From Kondoa malvinella (taxonomy: Eukaryota > Basidiomycota > Agaricostilbomycetes > Agaricostilbales > Kondoaceae), in NCBI GenBank assembly GCA_039545315.1, contig BCIM01000003.1, positions 1,003,637 through 1,067,636 of the forward strand: a stretch of 64,000 nt of DNA, read 5' to 3'. The notes under the pieces were generated by a model that was not told the origin of the DNA, ran no database searches, and saw only the letters and a program-made list of their open reading frames with translations. Each line of letters opens with the position of its first letter. Positions within the stretch are counted from its first letter, which is position 1. The translations under genes were made by a program, and so were the position numbers. Of the stretch, positions 44,501-55,554 are shown in pieces.

Positions 44501-47246
44501 CCGCAGGGCTACTGCGCGGCAAGACAATCATCATGATAACCAACTCCGTGAAGAGGTTCCAAGAGGCTGACGCCATCGTATTTTTGCAAAATGGATCTCA
44601 AGCGAACTTTGGAACGTATGACCAGCTGAAGAGCACCGACCTAGACTTCGAAGCTTTCCTCTCGGATCCTAACCTCGACTCAGTAATCAAGCAATCGAAC
44701 TTGAGTAAAGCTGCCGATACCGGTCGACCTTTCACCGACGACAAATCAGCTATCACTACATCCAATGATAAAAGTAAGGTGCAGATCGATTCGGAAGCTT
44801 CCATCGACGCAGGGCAATCAGTCATACCAGCAATTTGGGCGTGGCTACGCCTGTGCAACAAATCTGCGCTAATTACTACGGTGATTACGATCTTGCTGTG
44901 TGAGTTATCGATGGTCGCGACCAATGAGTTGTACTAAATTGTAATTTGTAACCAGTTAGCTTCGTCTCATATGTCAGTCCAGTTTTGTTTGGCGAGGATC
45001 GTAACTAACATGTTGGACAGGGCGGCTTCACAATTTACTTGCGGTCGTGGACATCGCACGCGTCGAACGAGAAAGATCAGCAAGCCTGGGCTTGGGTCGC
45101 TGGTGCGCTCGGCTTGTACACCTTTGCAATGCTCTGCTTTGGAGTGTATTCATACTGTGAGTATACTTGTGCAGGCCATTCAAAATGTCTGAGTGCTGAG
45201 TGTGCTTGTGTTCTGCAGTCAGATGGGTCGCCCTGTCGATCGACACATCCAGACTCTTTCATCGGAGAGCCGCAGTCTCGCTGCTCAATTTACCTACTCG
45301 CTACTTTGATCAGTTTAAGCCGGCCTTCATTCTGAATCGCTTCTCTAGCGATACGTCCCAATACGATGTACTCTTTTCGGTCGCAATCATACACCTAGGT
45401 AATCTCTGTGTCTGTGCGAGGGATTATTGCTCATTGTTCTGGATGGTAGTCTTTCAGTTGGGCATCGTCTCGTCTCAAGCAACGTAAGTATACAGTAGCT
45501 CGCATGTTTGGCAACTAATATCTGCGATCTTCAGGGTCATGGCTATAGCTAGTCCGTACACCTTGCTTGTATTGGTAGGGCTCTCTCTCGGGGATTTCAA
45601 CCCATGCAGAAGAGCTAACGAACCTCTTCACAGGCTGCCGCCGGAGGGCTTGGCGAAATTGGCCGACGCTTCTACGTGAAGACTTCCATGTCGCTACGAG
45701 GACTAGAGAACGCCGCCAAGACACGTCAGTAGCGCATGTCAGAAAGCCTAACCTTGCTGACGAACATCACTGAAGCGTTATATGATGCAAGCGAAGATGC
45801 TCTGCGATGTCTGGCTGTGCTGCGTGCTTTTGGCCAAAACGAACGAAGAACAGCTCAATTCACCCTGGCGGCCACCGAAGCTACCCAGCCATTTCTGGAT
45901 TTCGAGGTGTCTAGGCAATTCTTCCTCATGATGATCGGTTTTGTTGTATCGCCATTGAGCATTATCATGCTTTCGGTAGCTATCGTCAACCGGACAGATG
46001 ACAACTCAGCGCTAGCGATCGGTAGGCAGCCTCGCACGGCCATACTGCTTCTCTGACCACCCAAAATCTAGGCCTGATTCCGCTTCTGATCCTGCCTGCA
46101 GTGTGAGTCCTGATTTAGCTGAATTAGGTACTCATTCGCTTATACCTATGCTTGTGTTTCGCTAGTCTGCAATTTACTTTACTATCGATTACCAATGTAG
46201 AACAATCAAGCGTTTCAGCAAATCGGATCAGCACCATTACAAACCAGCAATACGAAGAGCCTGGAAGCGACATGACACAGAGCTCCACTAATCAAAATTG
46301 GCTAACTCAGCCAACTATTCACTTCGACAAGGTCACTTTGCGCTACGAGCCGAACGCAGCCGCAGCTTTGAAAGAGCTCAGCCTACACATCCGGAGCGGC
46401 GAGCGAATCGGCATAGCTGGAAGGACAGGAAGTGGAAAGTCGACGCTCCTGAATGCTCTTTTCCGCTTGGCCGATATTGAAGAGGGAAGCATCAATGTCA
46501 GTGGAGTGGACATCAGTACCATGGCCAGACAAGCATTGCGCAGAAGTATGAGCTTGATTCCTCAAGAGCCTATGCTGCTTCACTCGAGTCTTAGAGAGGT
46601 GAGTGCTGTTTCAGGGCTCTACCTTGGCCAAAAGCTGAGCAAAGTAATAAGAACCTGGATCCCGAAAGCGTCGCTTCAGACGTTGAAGTCTGGTCAGCAC
46701 TCGAGACAGCACAATGCAAAGCCTTCGTCGAGTCTCTTCCTGGCAAGCTTGACTACGAGATTGCAGCTGGAGGTCAAGCGATTTCAAAGGGAACAAGACA
46801 GCTCCTTGCCTTGGCCAGGGCTATTCGTGTGTTACCGGCCTACTGTTCGGAGCTCTTCCTGATATCGTCTGAGTTCCAGTGCGCAAGCGTCCGATCCTGT
46901 GCTTGGACGAAGCGAGTGCATCTTTAGATAAATCAACGGATCTCGGTCAGTTCAGCATCTAGTTCACGCACATAGACTCTAATGACTTCGCGATGACTAG
47001 CTATCCAGACTGTCTTGCGAACAGCCTTTCCTGGTATCACCATGATCATTATTGCTCACCGAATGTGAGTGTCATGCTGCTGAAGTGACACTTTCGCTGA
47101 TCCACTCGGCTGTTAGCTCGACTATCGTTGACATGGACCGCGTCGTCTGTCTAGATCAAGGGCAAATTGTGGAAGAAGGTCCGCCTGCTGAGCTTCTGAC
47201 GCAGGAAGGAGGGATGTTTGCTGCTTTGTCCAGACTGGAGCATTGA
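41588..47246 (+). CDS. ABC transporter, subfamily C (MRP-type full transporter)
   Basis: A plasma or vacuolar membrane pump of fungal ABCC type. The start MSVCYDDWAFSSEAFPG leads into an N-terminal TMD0-like membrane region, as in the family. NBD1 has Walker A GKVASGKTATLLGLL, signature LSGGQRARVALARC and Walker B LLFLDDVLNALD (Asp instead of the catalytic Glu, as usual in ABCC). NBD2 has Walker A GRTGSGKSTLLNALF, Q-loop SLIPQEPML, Walker B PILCLDEASASLD and the H-loop MIIIAHR. Its signature region is altered: QAISKGTRQLLALARAIL where SxGQ is usual. So one ATP site is canonical (NBD2 Walker plus NBD1 signature) and the other is degenerate. At least 15 introns. The substrate is unknown; an ORF downstream on the same strand is unrelated. 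Confidence 0.87.
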
Positions 47247-47399
47247 GCCGTACAAGATGGAGTAGAGGACAGTATACCAGTAGGACAGCATGCAGTTACG
47301 TAGCACTTTCTATATTAGAGCCTGTACGGCAAAGTAGCCTCCGCATGCACGCTTGTCGCGTCATTTATCCCGCTGTCAAGCAAACGTCGAGCTTTCAGC

Positions 47400-48680
47400 A
47401 TGCATTTCCCTTTCAAATCCAAGGAAGCAGAGGCAGCAGAAGATGCCAACAACGAGCCATACGCTTCGACCAGCGCTCCGCCCGCTTACGTGCCCAGAGT
47501 CGCTGGACAGCATAGGTGAATCTCGCACGTTCCGCTTGTGAGAAGGGAACTTGATAATCAGCTATGTAGCTGTATCACTATGAGGTCAACAGACAAGCTG
47601 CAATTGCTCCGCTTTGACGAGACCATGGTGAACGCTATCCGGTCAGGTAAGCGCTTGTACTTGACCAAGAGTTCATTTCTGACTTGGCTTCTAGCTATAC
47701 AGACTTCTTGGGTACGATAAATGCATTTTGCTATGGCCCAAGCAAGTCTCACATTCTGAGCAGTCAGCCGGCATCAAGAGAGAAGAGCCCTGGGAAGACA
47801 TTGGCTACGAATTTAAGCTTCATGGCAGGTCAGTATACACGTCTCATTACGGCTTTTCCTATTCATCAAGAGCGCCAGACCATGGGAGAGTCAATCAGCC
47901 GAGCTGGCAGTCAAGACTGATTCCCTTAATCCTAGCTGGCTATCCTCAAGCTACTTCACGAGTCTGGGTACTCCTTGCAAGCGAATTCCATCATCAGCCG
48001 TTCGCCCTTTGACAAACCTACACTCTTCTTTCGCTTGGAGCAAATCATCCCGGCTCCTAGCGAGTGGTTCGTGATAGTCTTCAGCTCTGGTGATATCATG
48101 AAGCTGGTGCAAGCACCAGGTGATATTATACCTCAGATTCGTATGTCTCGCTTTGTTTCATGTTGTCGCCGTGCCTGGCTAACCTAGCTTTGCTAATACA
48201 GGCAATCTGCTTGGTGATACCTTGAAGCGGGAACAGGTCAAGGAAGAGGACTCTTAGTAAGTAGACTGCGATATAGACGTATGTAGCTGATGCCGGCTTT
48301 TGCACAGCCAATTTGAGGTCAAAGGGTGCGCGGACAGCCAATGAGTCAGCTACCACCTACTGACATGCAGCTTTCAGAAATCCCTTCAATCCATGGAGGT
48401 CGTCGCATCATGTCCATGCGCGGGCTTTTCTGCCTGATCTCCTTGATCTACTATCAGCTAATGGTTATGACCTACATGCTGCTCTGTGCGTTTGCTGTTT
48501 TATATTCAGCCGAGAGCTGAAAGTTCGATCAGCAACCAGAACACTGGGTCAGCTGACTCGGCTGGTGGGATTGTCGGTGAGTTGATCTGCTGGTATGCGG
48601 TATTCAAGCTGATGTTTCTCAATACAAAAACAGTTGCTGAGGTCTGTCAATGCCGCATGCGCCGTGCATCGCTGGATTAA
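47400..48680 (+). CDS. Conserved fungal protein of unknown function with two copies of one domain
   Basis: The start MHFPFKSKEAEAAEDANN is followed by a proline-rich linker and LLRFDETMVNAIRSAIQTSW. Copy 1 of the domain reads YEFKLHGRSVYTSHYG, RLIPLILAGY and SPFDKPTLFFRLEQ, with SEWFVIVFSSGDIMKLVQAP. Copy 2 reads YQFEVKGNPFNPWRSS, VHARAFLPDLLDLLSANGYD and LHAALNQNTGSADS. The pattern matches a widespread fungal family (EFKLKGNPW ... ETLxxxGW ... SIS) that I know only as uncharacterised. Six or seven introns are needed, one of 31 nt (47717-47747). The junction that gives KGNPFNPW uses an acceptor at CTTTCAG (48376) and was chosen because it restores the motif. The end near 48680 is tentative. 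No catalytic residues are evident. Confidence 0.6.
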
Positions 48681-48882
48681 CGTGAGCCATTTTTAACAGG
48701 CCGATTCGTGGTATATGCGAAAGAGATGACTGTCTTATAAACACGCTGACCAAAGCTTCCAAACGAGTTGTAAATATTCACATTTGAGTAGTCTGAAATC
48801 AAGTCAAACGATTATGCCTCCATACAACAAACGTCTTCAAAAGAAGAGTGTGAATGAACCCCAATGGTAAAAGTCTAGACCC

Positions 48883-51800
48883 TCAGAAAATATACGAGCT
48901 TGGCACGACACCGCGTTGTCCTATGGCAGACCGTTAGATGATGTGAAACCAAAGTTGGCGACAGTACGAACCGTCTCGTTCCCGTATCGCATAGTGCCAA
49001 GCGCTATCCGACCTGTCTAGTACTCGGATTTCCTCGCCAACCTCGCAGTCCAGTTCACCCGGCGCCTCAGCGTGGAAAGAGTATCTCATTCGCACGAGGT
49101 CATCTTCTTCTTCATCTGCCATTTCAGATGACGTGTTGCGCATTCGTGCAACAGCAGCTTGACCGAGATTCTCTTCGCCTATAGAGCGACTGTCGTCTTC
49201 GTAGCCGTTCGTAGAGCGAGAAGGTATCCGGCGAGGTTCTTTGCCTTCTTTACCGCCTTGAGTCATCATTGCGGTCGCTGCATTGAGTGTTGCTAGCAGA
49301 GAAGTTGGACGATGTTTGCGCTTTTCTTCTGTGCTATCATTGTCATAGTCGACGGGCGCTGCACCCAAATGGTTCTGTTTTTGTTCGTTGTGTCGGTAGC
49401 GAATGGCAATGATGAAGCCAATCAGAACCAAAAGGAATACGATGCCGAGCGATATTGCTATCGAGATCAGAACGACTAGCCCAACAGAGAGATGATCTGA
49501 ACATGCATCCAATCAGCGATTGCCTCAGGTAAAAAGGTATTGGCTCACTTTTGCTCAAACGGAAACCTGAAACGGAGTAGAACATCGAGGAGATAGATCC
49601 AGCTGTTCCAGAAGGTGTGATCGAGATGATGAAGGGGTACCAATTTGCTCCGTCGAAAAAGGCGCTTGATGCATCGCCATAACCTTCGAGGGCCAATTGT
49701 CCAGAAGCCAAAAGTCGCCTATTGCCTTCCATAGCGTCATTGGAATCGCCGTCGTCGGACAACGGGATGAAGGCGAGCTGAGAAATAGAGCTCCCAGCAC
49801 CAAGTGCACCTGTTCCGATATCGGTCCAGCTGACGCCATTCCATCGGAAAGCGTATGGCGTCGTGCCATCTATAGAGGATCCTGCGACGTAGACGCTGCT
49901 CTCGTTACGGTTATCAGCGCTGATTGCTGTAGCTGGCCCAGGCAGAGGAGTAGCGTCGCCCAAGAGTGACCACTGAGCCGAGTCAAAGTCGTATCGAGCC
50001 ACTGCAGCTGATGCGCCATTAAGTTGGAACGAGCCTGCAGCGAGAAGGTATTGGGAGTCCTCCTGCGTGCCGGATCAGCGAGTACAAACAATCAGCCAAT
50101 GAGGACTCACTCCTGCAACATCCAAAGCGCCGACGACTCCGTTCAGTCCTGAGCCTAAAGCACTCCACTCTTCATCGCCTTGGTGCCATTGACAAACTCC
50201 AACGCAAGCTACATCACCAGCTGCGGAGAACGCGCCTGCTACCAAGATAGCATCGTCGTCTTGAGGCGAAGCGATAATGACGTTGACAGTCGCATTGGTG
50301 CCGTCGTAAGCTAAGTAAAAGCGTCAGGAGTATACTCATGGTCCTTGGAGATAAGCCTGACCTTGCAGAGCAGGAATGTTATTCGCCAATTCCGCAGTCT
50401 TCATGTTGTAAGCTAAGAAGCCGTTTCCAGGCGCTAAAAAGTTGCCTCCGATGAAGAGCACATCTTCCCAAACAGCCAGAGCATGTACTGGTCCAGTGAT
50501 GGGCGCCAGATCTGGCAAGGCTCGGAGAGCATTCGCTTCTGAGCTGTATGCGCCAAGATTTGACACATCATTGTTGGAGAAGGAGCCACCCAGGATAGTC
50601 GTGGGATCGGAGCTGTTCTTCCAGAACGCGCCAGCGAACACTTCCGCTGAGCCTGAAGAGCCTTGACCGAAAAGACCGGGCAGATTTAGAAGACCTGGTG
50701 CTGGTGCACGCTTAGCGAGAGTTCCGCGACGAGCCAGACCGGAAGCACCGGTAGAAGCTGCTGCAGATGACGAGCTAGAAGATCTAGCTGACGAGCTTGA
50801 CATCGAAGCTGTGGTTGATGGCGTGGGCGTGGAAAAGTTAAGACCGAGAGGAACTAATTCCGGATAGCCGCTTCTGTTTGATTGTAAAGACAGAGCACCA
50901 GACCCAGCCCACCTGAAGCTAGCCTCGATGCTGCCTGCCATATAGCCGTTTCCATCTTGAGGCGGAGATGAAGGCAAAGCCGAGAAGCTGCCAATGATGA
51001 AAGAGCTACTGGATGTATCCCATGCGCGAGCCTTGTGATTGTAGATGGCCAACCCACTAGAGCTACCGGCGACCAAGATTACATCATCGCCATCAATCTG
51101 ATTTGCTGACAAGTCGGTAGCGCCATTCGAGCCAAACTCAGGTGAACTTCCACCGATCAGTGCTTGCCATGTTGCGTCTGAGCTGCCATACTCCCATCGA
51201 GCGACGTTGTTCAGGTTGGTTACGCTGCCATCTGCCGCCGCACTGAATGAACCCGCTGCGTACAACCATCCATCATGGATCAAGAGCGCTTTGACTTCGC
51301 CGTTCAGACCCCCAGCAGGAAGCGTTGCACCAGAAGATGATGGCCCAGCATATGCGGCGACATTCGCTGTTGTAATGTTGGCGTTCGGCCGGAAAGAACC
51401 GCCAAAGAAGACTTGTCCACTTCCAGCTGATGCGATGGCTGCTACTGATGCGTTGCTTGAAAGCGAAAGAGAAAGCGCGTCGAAAGCAGTCGCGTCGGAG
51501 TTTGCAGTAACTGAAGTCTGACCCCAAGCGCCATTTGCTCCGCTGGGAATGTACTCGAGGAGACCGGCTCCAGCTGATCGAGTGACGACTGGTCGGCCAT
51601 CTGTTGTTTGCGCAATGAGCGCAAGCCGAGTAGCGATGATTCGATAATTTCCGCCAGAGCCAGATCCGATTGGTTGAGAAGCGAGGCGCATGGTGAAAGT
51701 CGCTTCAGATACAAGCGCACCAGTGTAGACGGATCGAGATACATCCGCAGTATTGGTCTGATCGATAGTGACTGTCGTTGACTCGCCTAGACCTGGACCA

Positions 51801-53361
51801 GGGTTGATCTCGATTTCGACAGAGGTTCGGTATGCACAGTCGCCTGTTTGCGAGCAGCCAGGAACGGCGAGGGAGACGTTGTAGCCTCCAGGAGCAGTAA
51901 TGGCTGGTGCAAATTGCAGCGAAGGCGAATCAGCTGGACTTGTGCCGACTGGAACTGTGGCTTGAAGTGCTTGCGCATTGACACCTGAGATGGTTGATGG
52001 GACTTCTCTGGTAGTCCAAGTACCACTTGTAGATGAGGTGGAAAGCTCAAGAGCAGCTGGACCGGAAGTGCATGCGGAGGACGCAGCTGGGTTCAGATCA
52101 GGTTGAGCGTAAGAGTATGACCCGTCACTGAGAAGAGAAACTTGATGGAAACCGCCGCCTTCGCCGTACCATCGGTCGATATTGATCTGGAAGCCAGTTG
52201 CTGTAGTACCTTGCGGGAAGAGGAAATCTTGGTAAGGTATCGACCTGTTGTCGCTGAGCGGGCATTCCCATTGACAAGTGATGAGTTCAGAAGTCGGGTC
52301 GCTTGGGTCAGAGTAGTATTGTAGAGTCTGAACAATGCTGTCGGGCACGGAGATGACCCTAAAAATCGATGAGCTTGACTTAGCTAGTGTAGAAAGAAAG
52401 CCTACTTGAATTGCCTAGTACCTCTGCCATCTTTGAACGCATTCCCTATCCTGATACCGCCCATTTGCTGAGGCGTATACAGCCTGACCACAAAGATTGC
52501 CGCCGTATCATCAGACGCGAGCCAAGTTGTACCGGTCAAACCATCGCCGGAAGGACAAAAGACCTCTTCCGGTTCTGCAGAGTCTGAACGAGCTGGACCA
52601 GCCCAGGTATACGATCGAGGTGTATTGAGCGAGATGGGCGTGAGCGAAGAGCCGAGGGATTGCACGGCTGAGGTGTTTGCGCTTCCGCCTGTAGAATTGC
52701 TTATCGAATAGGTGAAAGAACCGCCGAGAAGAATAGAGCGGTCTGAGCCGGACCCTGCTGATTCTATGGATGTGATCGGACCGTTGAGCTCGTTGATGGA
52801 AAGAGTAGGTACAGTCCAGGTCGAAGACGAAACATCCCAACTTGCAAAGCTTCCGGTCATGTCACCGCCAACGTAGAGTAGATTCGCATCGTTGTCGCAG
52901 TATACTGACTGAACGGCACCATCGACGCCAGACTGAAGTGCAGCAAAGGAGTTTGTGGATGGGTCGAAAGAAGCAACGTTGGCCGCTTCCACGCCACCAA
53001 TTGAAGTGAAGCTGCCGCCAAGGTAGACGAGCTTGTTGTCTCCTGTTGTTTGACATAACGCAGAGATGCTCCCTCCATCCCCATCATTTGTTGTGCCCAA
53101 AATATTCAATTGCCCATTGGCCGACCTGCCGAGGAGAGATTGACCTTGGCCAGAAGTAGCAGTCGCGTTTCGCCCTGTTGAGCCGTCGTATATGCTCAAG
53201 CCAGCAAAGTTGCCAGCGATAATGGTATTGCCCAAAGCTTCAAAGTCAATTTTGGGAGGTGCGCTTGATGTTATGACAGAAGCCGCGTTGGCCGGTGACA
53301 GGAGACAGAAGCCAACCAGACAGGCGGCTAATGTTGCACTTCTACTGAGAGACGCTTGCAT
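48883..53361 (-). CDS. RAX2: Rax2-like cortical polarity protein with C-terminal SH3 domain
   Basis: A large type I membrane protein that marks bud sites or hyphal tips in fungi. It starts with a signal peptide ([18 protein letters not shown]). The ectodomain of about 1,150 residues is built of repeated beta-propeller units with GGSFT/GGxF motifs (VYLGGSFTSIGGVEAANVAS, LLYVGGDMTGSFASW, ILLGGSFTYSIS, VLFIGGNFLAPGNGFLAYN). A serine-rich stretch is probably glycosylated. One membrane segment (LSVGLVVLISIAISLGIVFL) is followed by a cytosolic tail and an SH3 domain: RMRYSFHAEAPGELDCEVGE, VLDRSDSAWHYAIRERDG. A 51-nt intron (48971-48921) then joins to QRGVVPSSYIF, the normal SH3 ending; without it the last strand would be lost. 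The ATG at 53361 is the first real one. Five introns in all. Confidence 0.9.
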
Positions 53362-54161
53362 ATTGCTGCCCAAAGGAACGCGTTGATCAAAACAAATGCG
53401 TGGTGTGCTCGGACTTTTTCTTGCAAAGATTCAGAGTCTTGCTGTTGCTGAAGTCGAGCGGGTATAAAATGTAACTTAGATCATGTAACGAACGTGGTGT
53501 ACTGAAATCGAGAGTCAGTTGGATGGCGACTCGAAGAGAAGTCTTTCGAAGTTGTTCACGCCAAGGTGGTCGAAAAACAACAAGTCGAAAGAAAGTGTGC
53601 TGCACTGCAGGCTGGTGAGATAGGTAAAAACGAGTGTGGGTGTACAAAGCAAGAGCTGTTTAGAGAAAGCCCTGTCTAGACATGGAATGTTCCCCCTTCA
53701 CTTCGACGCGTGCCTTCCATTCTCTTCTCATCGCAAGGCAGCTAAAATATCACAGCGTCGATTTCATAGACATACAGTGGCAGGAATGTAGCATAAGAGA
53801 CGCGAAAGCCGCTTCGAGTAAAATGAGCATGACATCAAGTGGAAATAGAAAGGACGTACTTCATGCGGATAACAGGCAAGCTATCCCGTAATAATAGAGT
53901 GCTCTCGTCCCCTTCTTTCCAGACCATCACTTCCTGCTCCGGGTTTTCATCGACACAGCCTCACACTCCCCAAAGTTACCCAAAGCAGTGCCCGTCCAAG
54001 CGGTGCTCTACACTCTGTTTAATTGCACTGCACGTACGAGAAAAAGGTCAGCTGTAACATGCTTCTACGAGCATTAAGACGCACCTGACCTACACTCCGC
54101 TCGCATCGAGGGGTGCTCTTCCCTCTTTTGCTTCAGCAACACCACTGCCTTTTCATACCCG
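53362..54161. other. Intergenic region, divergent promoters
   Basis: About 800 bp between the RAX2 start (minus) and the glutamine-rich gene (plus). Open frames are short and unrecognised. No repeats or RNA genes seen. Confidence 0.5.
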
Positions 54162-54589
54162 ATGGATCCGAGAATGGCATACCAGCAGCAGCAGCAGCAA
54201 CAACAGTGGCAGCAACAAGTGAACCAGGCTCAGCAAAATTACGCGAACCAGGTAAATTCTCGCTTTTCCCGCTTGCTTTTCTCTATTGCATCGTCCATCT
54301 TGACCTGTTCAAAATTATTGATCACGATTCTGATGACGTATTCAGATGCGCGAGTATCAAATCCGAATCCAGCAGAACGCATATCAAGCGCAACAACGGT
54401 ACGAGCAAGAGTTGGCCCAGCGACGGTATATGGTTGCTCGACAGCAGTACGACCAGGAGATGGTTGTACGTGCTTCTATCTTTTCGTTAGGGTTTGAGCT
54501 GAGGTTCTTTGCAGCAATACCAAAGAGCTGTTCAGGCGCAACAGGCGGCACAAGCGCAAGTACAGAATCAGCAGCAGCGGCGTTATTGA
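54162..54589 (+). CDS. Very small glutamine-rich protein
   Basis: Three exons (to about 54251, 54345-54462, 54515-54589) encode about 94 residues, of which more than one third are glutamine. It starts MDPRMAY, followed by a run of eight Gln, WQQQVNQAQQNYANQ; the middle reads MREYQIRIQQNAYQAQQ and RYEQELAQRRYMVARQQ; the end is QNQQQRRY. Splice sites are standard (GTAAAT/ATTCAG and GTTGTA/TTGCAG) and keep the frame and composition across both junctions, which supports a real gene. The Tyr/Arg/Gln pattern predicts one long amphipathic helix or coiled coil, or a low-complexity region. I recognise no family. Convergent with the ACBP-ankyrin gene, 94 bp apart. Confidence 0.6.
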
Positions 54590-54683
54590 AGTTGTGTGGC
54601 TAGGGAATTGAGGTTGGTGGGTAGTATGATGAGAGGTTGGCAGGTAGTATGACGAGTTGGGCTTTGTACAGAATCACTTTTAA

Positions 54684-55502
54684 TCACTGGGTTTGAAGGA
54701 GCAATATGATTTCGTTGTGGTCCATACATTTGGCTAGATCGAGAGTTGTTTGGCCGTCGTTGTCCTATACTCATTTCAGACTGCTGTAGAGAGGCAGTCG
54801 AGCTACTCACCTGGACAGAAGCGTCTGCACCTTCGGCGAGTAAGAAAGAAACGACACGAGCATGACCTCTATCCGCTGCGAGGTGAAGAGGAGTATAGCC
54901 CTACAGATCGTCAACCAGAGGAAGACCCGGGCAAGAAGGACTCACGTAGACATCCTTCACATTGATCGATGCAGACAGGTTGTGTACAGCTCGAAGACCT
55001 TCCAGATCCCCATCCGTAGCCAGATCATGCATTGATCCGCTGTCTTACTGTAAGCCAACGCCTAAGAAGGGATGAGATGCTCACGTCGACTGGACATCTG
55101 CATCATCCTGCATGATAGACACCCTCACCATTCCTTTACCACCTCCAGACAACACAGGACCACTCAGTTCCTTCCCTTCTTCCCAGCCTAAGGACCGCAC
55201 TTTACTGATGTACAGTTCTTCCGCATCAGAAGCTTGTTCCAGCTGACTGCCTTTGCTCGTCCATGTGTCGTGCTTTGCCTTGCCCGCGAAATCAAACATG
55301 CCTGGCCTGGATTGTGTAGGCTTGAGGCTGCCTGTCGTAGTGATCTTGTACAGCGCATAGAGCTGCGAAACGACTCAAAGACATGAGGGGAGAACTTTTG
55401 CCATCCAGCGACTGCGCTTACTTCGAGTTTGATTTCATTGGAGAGGTTCAAATTGGGTTGAGAGGCTACCCAAGCTGCTGCTGCGTAAAAGTCTTCAGAC
55501 AT
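54684..55502 (-). CDS. Acyl-CoA-binding domain and ankyrin repeat protein (ACBD6-like)
   Basis: Binds long-chain acyl-CoA through an N-terminal ACBP domain: MSEDFYAAAAWVASQPNLN, EIKLELYALYKITTTGS, RPGMFDFAGKAKHDTW (the LYxLYKxxTxG and KAKxxxW signatures). A linker with GWEEGKELSG leads to two ankyrin repeats: DLATDGDLEGLRAVHN, VKDVYGYTPLHLAADRGHA and DNDGQTTLDLAKCMDHNE, ending LLLQTQ. This is the architecture of ACBD6. Four short introns are present. The start is ATG at 55502; an in-frame ATG at 55538 would add a 12-residue extension, and further upstream codons would run into the head-to-head gene. The divergent mitochondrial ribosomal gene begins just 53 bp away. Confidence 0.85.
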
Positions 55503-55554
55503 TTCCTCGATATTTAATGCTCGACCCAAGACAACCATCTGCGCGATATTCAAG
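55503..55554. promoter_or_regulatory. Very short bidirectional start region (ACBD6-like / uS9m)
   Basis: Only 52 bp (16 bp if the upstream ATG at 55538 is used) separate the two start codons. The promoters and 5' leaders must overlap the neighbouring coding sequences. Confidence 0.6.

Noticed and set aside
32533..48680. Possible secondary-metabolite or defence cluster (MFS, serine dehydratase, ABCC, unknown proteins)
   Set aside because: Two transporters occur here, but there is no backbone enzyme (PKS, NRPS, terpene cyclase), no pathway regulator, and the genes between them are housekeeping or mitochondrial.
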